Shown piece after piece: positions 47,446 to 56,256 of a stretch of 64,000 nucleotides of DNA (its first letter is position 1; each line of letters starts with the position of its first letter). Source of the DNA: Steinernema hermaphroditum (lineage: Eukaryota; Nematoda; Chromadorea; Rhabditida; Steinernematidae). The position numbers were made by a program, and so were the translations under genes. Location: contig CM059623.1 in assembly GCA_030435675.1 (NCBI GenBank), positions 7,776,012 to 7,840,011 on the forward strand. Reading direction: 5' to 3'. The notes beneath the pieces were generated by a model. That model was given only the letters and a program-made list of their open reading frames with translations, was not told the origin of the DNA and made no database searches.

Positions 47446-48104
47446 TCTTCATGAACTGGGCGGCCATCGTTTTCTTGTTCTGCATATATCTGAAACGAAT
47501 GCAAATGAGTCATGAATGATGAGTTGTTCTAGCTTACCGTTGACCGTAGTCCGATCAAAGCAGCCTTCTCACTCTAAATTGGACGCGCAGTCCTCAATGC
47601 TGGAAAAACGCGCACGAATACCGGCGAAAACTATTGAAACAGGCCAAATAGACATGTGAAGCTACTCGCGCACAGCAAAGCCCTGCGCGGCATAGGGAGC
47701 GATCTGGAGCAGATCCAAATGCTTCAAAACATGTCAATTCAGGGAAAAAATCAGATCAGCACGAGCATTTTGGCAAAAAAGGGCCTTTCAAGCAATTTAG
47801 AAACAGCTTGAATAAATAAAACAACGTGAAACGCAGATTGTTGTAGATTGTTCCGAAAAACCCTCTAGAATTGAACACCGATGCCGGCGCCGTCGACAGT
47901 TCACATTGAAACGGCGCCCGTTCATGTTCACATTGAAGTGGCGCCGGCAACAGCGACGAAAGTAGCGACGCATGTCCGTGCGTATCCACCGAATTTTGGG
48001 TGTCCATACTATCCATCCATACATACCAGTCACTCATGTCTCACGGCGCATATCCTGCGTCTCACGTGAGACATGAGTCATGACTCAGAAGTATGGCCCG
48101 GCCT

Positions 48105-48748
48105 TAAGGAATATACTCACAAAATTTCACACCAAACGCACCAAACCACCGTAAACAAACCACCTAAACGCCCCCCGCAAACCGTACAAAAATTCAAGAC
48201 ACCCCACAATATAATTTCACAACAAGAACAAGGACAAACAATTATCTCGTCGATTTCCCTATTTTCGTGCGTTTTTCTACTTTTATTTCGATTTCAGGTT
48301 GGTGCGGCCCGGCAAATGTGAGCCGCCTCTCTGTTAATATCCTTTCAAGTGGATTTTTCAACTCGGCGCCAGCACAGTCGGTTCCACAACCTTAGCGCGC
48401 AAAACCACATAGCACGCAGAATCACATAGTTCATAGTTGATTTTAAAATCTTATAGGCATAGTCCTAAGCCGGAGCCTAAGCCAAGCCTGGATGATAGGC
48501 CGTGCGAAAATGAATACGGAGCTCGCTTCGCTCGCCCTCATCCTAATTATTGTCCATATATGTCAAAAAAAGTGACACCGGGCCGGGCCGAACCCGTGAC
48601 CTTATTTTGCCCTAAGTGGTTCTGCGCGCTAAAGTCGTGACACGGCCAAGAGCATCCGCTATGTGTATCAGCTCAGGGTGTGAAAACACAATAGCTGACT
48701 CCGCACTTTTTGCAGATTCCTGAATACTGCCCCACGGACGGTATCTAC
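48105..48748. other. Spacer with repeat fragments and a B-box-like site
   Basis: No gene is recognised. It contains a copy of the GCCTAAGCCAAGCCTGG motif (about 48,475) and, on the minus strand near 48,576, GGGTTCGGCCC resembling a tRNA B box. The latter may be a SINE relic; no A box was identified with confidence. Confidence 0.4.
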
Positions 48749-50032
48749 CAACTCGCCGACCCCCAACTCGCCGACCACCCCCAACTCGCCGACCCCCAAC
48801 TCGCCGACAAGAAAAAAGACAAAAAAACAACAACAACTGTATTTTAGTGCCAGACGTTAAAATACAAGATACAAACAACACTTACATCAAACAACCAAAC
48901 AGATGTGCACCTAAGCATCCATATCGAAATTATGTGCACAACCGCGGAGAAACTCCGCTATGTTGATGTCCCCGGCGTCGAAACTCCTAACTAAACGCAG
49001 AAGACGGGTGTCGGTCTGCACGTACTTCTTCCGCTTCTTGGGAGGCTCATCTCCACGAATCAAGGCCTCATAGATAGTGTCCCGGTTGGTTTGGATGTTC
49101 CTGAGAGCCTTAATGAATTTCCAAATCGTCGGGTGGTGCATTTGGAATTCAAGTTGGATCCGTTTGTGGCCTGCCTCTGAGAAATTGTTCGTGCGATCTT
49201 TGCCGTCTTTCGTTCTTTGATAGACGTTCCATATTTCAACGGGAAAAAGTGGGCGTCTTCTTCCGCCTCTTCTGAATTGAAGTGAAAAGACGATTTGGCG
49301 ATTTGACTCACGGGTTTGGACGCCCAACGTAGTTAATCGGAAGAGACGTTCCATCAATGACATCCTTTCCTTCAACACTGATGACGTCAAAGGCCTCTTC
49401 ACGGGAATCTCAAGCCGCCTCGGCCGCTGGTTTCTGAAGCTGGCCGTGGAACAGGCCCTGAAGGAAGTCCTCCAGGAAGAGGAGGACTCTCGTAAGGAAG
49501 AGTTTTAGGGGGGAAGCCTAGGGCTTCCTCCCATGTTGTTTGATTTTTTTAATAAAAAATTTTTTGGTTTTGATTGAGATTTTGTTGTTTTGGGGTGGGC
49601 AGGATGGGGGTCGGCGGACGGCGTTCTCTTATCGTTCTCTTATCGGCGGTTCTTTTTCGACTTTGATCACCGCGGCGAAACGGCTCGTGGCGAAACGCCA
49701 GAGAAGCCGAAGAAGCGTTGCAACTCCGAAGTCCGCACCGCCAGCCGAACCGAAAATGACTCTCCGCTCCGTTGGCTCTACTCCACCGCCATTCCACTTC
49801 CGGAATCAGCTCTTCACGACTGCGATGCCCGCGCAAACTAATGGGAACGCTGCATTCTATTCGGATTCGTCTGCTCCACCGAAATCAGAAGAAAATCAGC
49901 GACCACGGTGTGACTATGCTCTTCTTTGTGCATATATGAGACGTCCTGCACGGCGTAAGCCGTTGATTCGGGAAGATAAATCGTGTAAAAAATCGTGAGT
50001 TGGGGGTCGGCGAGTTGGGTGTCGGCGAGTCG
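48749..50032. mobile_element. Second MULE-related element with tandem-repeat inverted ends
   Basis: The left end repeats AACTCGCCGACCCCC-type units four times (48749-48808); the right end has the complement GTTGGGGGTCGGCGAGTT and variants (about 49,990-50,032). The interior holds the C-terminal part of a MULE-type transposase on the minus strand. Exact ends and target duplication are not determined. The repeat unit is unrelated to that of the MULE at 40.8 kb. Confidence 0.65.
48911..49402 (-). pseudogene. MULE transposase C-terminal fragment
   Basis: The translation FPVEIWNVYQR, then RTNNFSEAGHKRI and HHPTIWKFIKALRNIQ, resembles the region around the last catalytic Glu (NNFSEAGH) and the C-terminus of metazoan MULE transposases often paired with FLYWCH fingers. 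The upstream DDE part is missing, and an intron-like break lies near 49,275. It is too short for a functional transposase. Confidence 0.7.
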
Positions 50033-50046
50033 GGGGTGTCCCCATG

Positions 50047-50372
50047 CCAGGTCATGTTCTAGGAGGTCACGGGTTCGAACCCGCGACGCGTTCTTTCTTT
50101 TTCCTTCAACTTCACAACGTATGAAAGGCGAAGGGAAACATTTTTTTTACGGAAAATAGCTGTTCAGAGTGATGCTTATTGATAGCAAAGTACTTTAGAG
50201 CATTGTAAAACATTTATGCCACGCTGAATGTTGTGTTGAATATAGCACTGGCCAGTTGTAGGGTCGGTTAAGAACGCGATAACTACCTTTCATACGTTGT
50301 GAAGTTGAATGAAAAAGAAAGAATGGGTCGGGGGTTCGAACCCGTGACCTCCTAGAACATGACCTGGAATGG
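50047..50372. repeat. Foldback pair of tRNA-like sequences
   Basis: Arms 50047-50142 and 50282-50372 are reverse complements, each with AGGAGGTCACGGGTTCGAAC or its complement and a following GAAAGAAAGAA tract and ACGTATGAAAG. Only the right copy extends into an A-box region. Confidence 0.7.
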
Positions 50373-50407
50373 AAGGCAGGTGACTTATCCACTGCACCAC
50401 ATTGACA
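50325..50407 (-). other. tRNA-like sequence (SINE head or tRNA pseudogene)
   Basis: On the minus strand: A-box-like GTGGTGCAGTGGATAAGTC, a possible anticodon stem CCTG/CAGG, a long variable region, then the B box GGGTTCGAACCCC with a good T stem. The acceptor stem is not convincing by eye. The B-box part is duplicated in reverse at about 50,065-50,085. Confidence 0.4.
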
Positions 50408-50539
50408 AGGGCATTTCCTTCCGCCATACTCGTATATATCCCTGCAGCCATAACTTTAAACCTCTTTTTCTCGCTAGTGACTGGGCGAGGGCACCTAGTA
50501 TTTTACACTGTTAATACACTCCCCTAGGCCTACCATGAG

Positions 50540-50820
50540 GCAAGAGCGGAAATTAGTCGGCGGGAAGGGATGGGGCATGAACGGCAAAGAGCGTAGGAAC
50601 GAGCGACGCATAGGATGAGGCATGGATCGGGGTAGAGATGAGCATGGATCGGGGGAAGAGATAGGGCATGAACAGAGCACATGATTTGAGAATGAGTGGC
50701 ATGGAGCGGTGCAGTGTAGACATAGACAGAGTCAGTTTCAGACATCATGATCAAATCAGACAGCAAGCGTAAAGCTTGAAAGCATTGAGCATTGAGCATG
50801 GGAAAAAAAGCAAAAGCATA
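50540..50820. repeat. Degenerate GGGGCATGAACGG-type minisatellite
   Basis: Loosely repeated words GGGGCATGA, GAGCATGGATCGGGG, GGCATGGAGCGG and similar recur through this stretch without fixed spacing. It has no gene; the short minus-strand frames are by-products of the repeat. Confidence 0.4.
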
Positions 50821-50856
50821 AAGCAACCTAGACGTGAAGGCTTGTGAAGTTAGGAA

Positions 50857-50945
50857 ACTTTTGCTCGCAGATTCGAAGCCCGGGGCAGCGTTAGTTTTTA
50901 ATTTTGTTTCTCCTCCTGTTCTGAGTGTAAATTTTACGTTACCTT
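50857..50945 (+). mobile_element. tRNA-derived SINE-like copy, 5' truncated
   Basis: B-box-like AGATTCGAAGCCC is followed by a body (TTTTTAATTTTGTTTCTC, then CTGAGTGTAAATTTTACGTT). The same body is found inverted at 53,290-53,412, so these are two copies of one interspersed family. The A-box end is missing here. Confidence 0.6.
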
Positions 50946-51176
50946 ACTTTCAGAGACTCTCAAACATTTTATTGTTAAGATGCAAAGGTGACAGATGACC
51001 AAATGGCAATACTGAAATTTACACTGATACAGAAAGCGGTTAAACATGTTCTGACCACATTCTAAAAGTATAAGTCGCTGTCCATTACATGGTGGCTAAA
51101 ACTGGCCTTAAGATGACCACAGTCATGTAGAAATGTGTAAGGGCATGCGAAAGCGGGCACCTCGCCTGTGCCTTAA

Positions 51177-52312
51177 AGGGACACGGTCATGGCGGAAAAA
51201 AAAGTTTTTTAAAAAATCTGAAAAAATTCATGCCCGTGTTTTTGAGGTTGCTGAAAACGATGGTGAGTGGCGATTCTAAGTTCGCCTAGTAGTTTCCTAG
51301 AAACAGACCACAGCGCGCGATCTGTGGTTTGTCAATGGTCCCGTCGCGGGACGCGTGTCCCGACGCGATTTGCGCGACGAATGCGATTCGCGTACTGTAG
51401 TTTCGTCGCCGAGCGCGATTTGACTACGGACGAACGCGCGAAGGAAGGAAATTTGAAAGGACGATCGCGTCGAGACCAAGCGACCTATTGATACTCAGCG
51501 CGTCCGTTGTTTGATAACCTGTTTTTAACCGATTTTGTTCCTTGTGACGAGTTTAATTTGTGTTATAAATCTAACCCTGTTTTCCTCGCGTATCTCAAGT
51601 CCCGCGTGGCAAGACAATAGGCGAGCCTTCACTTTACTGGATATGCAGTGGCATCTACATATGTGTGTGAAAACAATCAGTCGTATCTAAGTGTACTTTA
51701 CGACAACTAGGCGAATTTCACTGTCCGATGCAGAATTTACTGCTGATTCTATCACGTATCGATAAGGACACGTCCTAAATACAGGTAGAATATCAGTTCT
51801 ATCAAACGTGAAATGGCATAAACAGCTATTTATATTGGCGCTTATCATTGATGTTTAGAGGATTTAAGTGTGAATTGGACAATCCACTGGCGGTTTGGCA
51901 TTTCAAAACTCTCAAACTTGTAATAACATCGGACGAAAAGGAATATAGAGCGTTTCCATGTGATACTAACCCTCGAAATCGCCAAAATCGTGGCGAAGAT
52001 CTTTTTCTGCATTAGAGATAAGCCGAGGAAGTGAAATCAGTCGAAACAAATGCTTTTGAATATGTTTTGTCCCTCAAAACTTAGCAAAATCGACAGAAAA
52101 TGATGAAACTACAGTACGCGAATCGCGTCGGGACACGCGTCCCGCGACGGGACCATTGTCAAACCACAGATCGCGCGCTGTGGTCTGTTTCTAGGAAACT
52201 ACTTGGCGAACTTAGAATCGCCACTCACCATCGTTTTCAGCAACCTCAAAAACACGGGCATGAATTTTTTCAGATTTTTTAAAAAACTTTTTTCCGCCAT
52301 AACCGTGTCCCT
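51177..52312. mobile_element. Foldback MITE sharing ends with the THAP element
   Basis: Left arm 51177-51400 and right arm about 52105-52312 are inverted copies starting AGGGACACGGT(C/T)ATGGCGG and running into GTTTTTTAAAAAATCTGAAA, the same terminus as the THAP element at 30.3 kb. The arms also share CCCGTCGCGGGACGCGTGTC. The left arm has about 19 bp not in the right arm. The 700-bp AT-rich centre has no open frame of note. Confidence 0.8.
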
Positions 52313-52380
52313 GTAATGGTTCAGTGGTAAGAGTCTTGCTCAAAAGGCGGTCTATCAGAGTTCGATTCTCATTAGGGGCC
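52306..52380 (+). other. tRNA-like sequence followed by a T run
   Basis: It contains an A-box-like TGGTTCAGTGGTAAGAG, a B-box-like AGAGTTCGATTCTC, and a TTTTTTT run shortly after GGGGCCCAG, as in a polymerase III terminator. Possible acceptor pairing GTCCCTG with TAGGGGC would use the last bases of the foldback end. The anticodon loop is irregular, so a tRNA pseudogene or SINE head is more likely than a functional tRNA. Confidence 0.35.
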
Positions 52381-52510
52381 CAGTTTTTTTATTTTCATCT
52401 GGCTGTCTTTTACTGTATTCCGCTACAAAAAAAAACATGTGAGAAAATCAGGAAACCATTTTTGCATTTATATTTCATGCCTTTATGCCTACTATAAGAG
52501 TAATCTGAAG

Positions 52511-53228
52511 GTCAGTTTTAGTGGTACTAGGACATTTGCGCCACTGACATTTGCGCCACCGACATTTGCGCCACCGACATTCACGCCACCGACATTTGCG
52601 CCACAGACATTTGAGCCACAGACATTTGCGCCACTTTTCTGGTCTCACCACGAAAAGCCTTTTACGAATCCCTTTAATTGATAACTGGAGTAGGAATGGT
52701 AAGTCATGAGCTGTGTTCGATACTTTCTGTGTCTCACCATGTAAGCTACGACTAGGACATATAAGAATAAATTTAAAAAGCGCAAACAAAAATTTGAGTC
52801 ACAGCCTGTGTCCCACAACTACGGCCTGGCATTTATGCACGAGTTTGAGTTTATAAAATTCAGATCAAATTCTTAATCTTGAATTTCGTGTTTTCGGGCA
52901 CGCACAAAATCAATACGTATGAGCCTAAGCCAAGCCTGGATATTAGGTCATTAGGCCATCGCCCGCAATATTAAATATCTAGGCATGTTCCTAAGGCAAA
53001 CCTAGGTCTACGACATAAGCAAAGAGGAGGGCTCGCTTCGCTTGTTGAAACCTCAGTGACATGCGCCTAGACATCTGAACACAACATGCTCTCCGTTTAA
53101 AAATTAAAAGTATTGGGCATAAAAGGCTTTTCGTGGTGAGACCAGAAAAGTGGCGCAAATGTCTGTGGCGCAAATATCAGTGGCGCAAATGTCTGTGGCG
53201 CAAATGTCCGAGCACCAGTTTTAGTCAC
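52511..53228. repeat. Foldback element with GACATTTGCGCCAC tandem arms
   Basis: The left arm (about 52511-52668) has eight 14-bp units GACATTTGCGCCAC and variants, then TTTTCTGGTCTCACCACG. The right arm (about 53117-53228) has four units in complement and the same flank inverted. The 450-bp centre contains a GCCTAAGCCAAGCCTGG copy. No coding capacity. Confidence 0.8.
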
Positions 53229-53289
53229 CATGTAATCGACAGCGGCTAATATTTTGAACAAGCAATCAGAACATCTAGTGCATGAAGAA

Positions 53290-53455
53290 AGCATGTCTTA
53301 TTTTTGTTTAGAGTCTGAAAAGTAGGATAACGTAGAATTTACACTCAGAGCAAGAAGAGAAACAAAATTAAAAACTAATGCTCGCCCGGGCTTCGAACCT
53401 GCGAGCAAAAGTTTCATATCCAGCAGCCTTACCACTTGACCACATAAACATCGTT
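53290..53455 (-). mobile_element. tRNA-derived SINE-like copy
   Basis: On the minus strand it reads A-box-like TGGTCAAGTGGTAAGGC, B-box-like AGGTTCGAAGCCC about 45 nt later, then the body shared with 50,857-50,945. The order head, body and AT-rich tail is that of a tRNA-derived SINE. Confidence 0.65.
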
Positions 53456-54795
53456 GTCAAAAGGCGGTGCACTGCTACTTATATCCGCGAGACTGAATTT
53501 TTGCAACTTCGTGACCATCTTTAGGGTTGCCGGTGAGACTATGTGCGTTTGCTTAGTTGGAAGACCATCTACAAGCCGCATCTCATCTCAGTCCCAGTCA
53601 AATCCTAACATCTACAAGGACCTAAAAGTGCCTCGATATGCCGTCAAACGAGTGCTGGATCGATTCCAGGTATAGTAGCCAGTATAGTCATGAGAGATTT
53701 AAGTGACTATCACGCCACTTTTATAGTTTGAGTGATCTTTGAGTGATCGGAGTGATCTCCTAGAACATTCCGCTTCTAAACGGGTCTCTTGTCATCCTTA
53801 TCCCATACTTGAGAAACACAAAGCTTGCTGGTCACCTCTTTCCACTGAACTTCGGTGGCAACTCTGTGTTTTGGTCTTTGAAAATAACCGAAAGAAACAT
53901 GTCTTTCCTGTCATGACTCAACTCCCGACATTGAAAAGGATACCCTGGCTGAGAGCATTATTGCCCTCAAACGACGTTCCTAAACGCTAAAGGCGATCAC
54001 CGTCCTCGGCACCCCATCAATCGCACCTCCGTTTCCGGCGATGCGCACCCTAGGTCCCTTCTGTAGAGGAATGCACTTCCGAGTGATACAGTTCCTGGAA
54101 AAGGTGCTCGAGGTTGGAGAGGTCTTGGGCATACAGAGGCCCTCTCGAGGCTGCTCCGGTTGGCGAAGACGTCAGCCGCCCTCTCGGCGACGGGACCGGA
54201 TCGATCCCGAGGATCTCGATGGGATGTCGTGGGTGCTGTACGCCGTGCAAACAGAGGGCGCGCCGGAATGGCGCCGCGATTTACGACCCGGACCGGAGGG
54301 CCTACGGCGAACACTCTGCGGAGAGGAAAAAGCCCGCTGGAGGGTGTAAAGCAGGGGACACTCTGTAGTACAGTTCGCATCCCCGAGCAAAAAAGGAGTC
54401 CCTTCTGGAAGCCCACAGGAATCTGGCACCGTCGATGGGTCGCCGGAAGCGCCTGGCATCAGCAGAATCACTTTAAACTGTGCGTATTTGTGGCCGAAGG
54501 GAACGCGTCCCGCCCCTCCCATCTACGGTGGCGCTTCCCACTCGACGCGAAGACAAACAGCTCTCGGAATCCGCGACTCTCTCGCCGCTCGCGTCGCCGG
54601 CGCCCCTCCGCCACCCGTGCGCTCTCTCCGCACAGTTCTCGGTAGGCGCGGAGTTAAAAATAAACGAGCGCCGCGCCTCACCCTCCCCCCCCTCGGCAGC
54701 TGACTCCTCCCCTCGGGCGCCGCCACTCTACTAACCCCGGCTAAAGCCACTTGCATCTGCAGTCGAAGTCCGCAGCTCACCCTTCGCAGCTCGTC
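53456..54795. other. Intergenic upstream of the light-chain gene
   Basis: No gene recognised. Overlapping open frames in the GC-rich part (54.0-54.5 kb) show no family similarity. The segment 54,640-54,795 has a TTAAAAATAAA stretch (about 54,653) that could serve as a core promoter, then a C-rich leader up to the light-chain ATG. Confidence 0.45.
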
Positions 54796-55576
54796 ATGGC
54801 GCCTTCCCCAGGTATGACTCCCCTCTGCGCAGCCCTAAGCTCCCTTGCAGAACAACTCAAGGAAATCTTCAACCTCTACGACGAGGAACTCGACGGCAAG
54901 ATCGACGGCACCCAGATCGGCGACGTCGTCCGGGCTGCCGGCCTCAAGCCGACCAACGCAATGGTCGTCAAGGCTTCGGGCCAGGAATTCAAACGCAAGG
55001 GCGAGAAGCGAATCACCTTCGAGGAGTGGCTCCCCATCTACGAACAGCTCGCCAAGGAGAAGGTGGGTCCCGGCTCCTAGCACTTATGCCCTCCCGATGC
55101 CCCCTCCGAAGGCCCTCTAACCCTCTGAAACCCCCTCCGCGCCACCCGCGAAGATTCGGCGGCTTTCGGCGTTTGTTTGCTCGAGAGTCGCCCGCGATCC
55201 GCGAGATCTGGCGGCGTTGTAACACCGCTCCTACGCGCTTTACACTGCCGAGGGAAACCGGCTGCCGGGCGCCGCCGAGGGACGACGCCTGATGCGATTC
55301 TTGTAGGAGGTCGGAACCTACGCGGACTTCGTCGAAGGCCTCAAGGTCTTCGACAAGGACGAGTGCGGCAAGATCCTGGTCGCCGAGTTGAGGCACATCC
55401 TCCTCGCCCTCGGAGAGCGTCTCTCCGCCGAAGAAGTCGACGAGCTCCTTAAGGGAGTCGAAGACGCCGAGGGAATGGTCGCTTACGAAGGTATCCTACC
55501 TCGCCCCTACCGTACTCACTCGCTCTTTTCAGCTTTCATCAAGAAGGTCATCGCCGGACCCTTCCCCGACGAATAG
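54796..55576 (+). CDS. Myosin essential (alkali) light chain
   Basis: Four exons: 54796-54811, 54851-55062, 55307-55490 and 55533-55576, giving about 150 residues, the normal size. It starts [16 protein letters not shown], has EF-hand folds that mostly lack calcium-binding residues ([20 protein letters not shown]), then [31 protein letters not shown] and the conserved end [14 protein letters not shown]. Essential light chains stabilise the lever arm of myosin II in muscle or cytoplasm. Conservation of the C-terminus with muscle-type nematode light chains suggests a muscle form, though that is inference. Calmodulin and troponin C are excluded by the degenerate loops. Confidence 0.93.
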
Positions 55577-55984
55577 GCGCCCCGACGTCAATCCGCTCTT
55601 CGACCTACCGTATCCCTTTGTTCGTCTTTTCTACCGTCTCTCGAATTGTATAAACGGATGTCGTCGTTATCGGGCCCTCGCATCGCAACACCGCGTTGAC
55701 TGCCGCCTCCCGATTCCGTGCACTATCCCCACGTTCCTAGCCCTAGCTCCCTAGCTTTCGTAGCGCCTAACATACTTTGCTCACTTTGTCGTCGCGATGG
55801 CATGGCTCACAGCCAACTCTCTCCTGTCTCTTCTCTTCCTTCCGACTTCTGCTGCTGATGTCGAGTGTCTTCTTCATCTTTCCTAATTCACATGTGAATT
55901 TTGTACGTTTTTTGAAACACAAAAAGAGTAAAGCGCGCCTATAATCGACCTGCACACACCACATAATCGAAAACAACTTGGAAA

Positions 55985-56145
55985 CGATGGCGACTTCTTC
56001 CAAACAGTGTCCGATCTTCCCCGGAACCACCCGATAAGGCTGCACTCTGAGCCTCGACTTGCAACTGACCGGAGGACACGATCAGTCGCTTCATGAGGCA
56101 CCTCCCCAGCGCCAAAGGCCAAGACGATAGCTTCCGAAGCTGAAC
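55985..56145 (-). pseudogene. Partial duplicate of the POLR3B 3' exon
   Basis: About 160 bp resemble 56,350-56,510 within the last exon of the polymerase gene. Translated on the minus strand it reads LMKRLIVSSGQLQVE where the gene has [15 protein letters not shown]. The zinc-binding cysteines are lost (AQSAAL in place of CSECGL) and the upstream part is also diverged. It lies just downstream of the gene in the same orientation, so it looks like a decayed local duplication. Confidence 0.7.
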
Positions 56146-56256
56146 AGATCTGCACGACTCTTTTCATTAGTGTGGTCAACAATGAAAAATAACAAGAAAA
56201 TCAACAATAAAACTCGTACACAAACTCTATGCGGGCCTTCTACAACACAAGCGAAG

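Larger units (their letters stand above)
40283..48104. mobile_element. Outer inverted-repeat transposon, host of the inserted MULE
   Basis: The left end AGGCCAGGCCATATTTCTGAG-like and the right end complement (AGGCCGGGCCATACTTCTGA) form imperfect terminal repeats. Both are followed inward by TGAGTCATGACTCATGTCTC, a palindromic block repeated three times at the left. Removing the 6.3-kb MULE leaves about 1.5 kb with no transposase recognised. No target-site duplication was found, so the superfamily is open. Confidence 0.65.

Noticed and set aside
53997..54645. GC-rich open frames upstream of the light chain as a conserved exon
   Set aside because: Several overlapping frames are open on both strands and none resembles a known domain; composition explains them.
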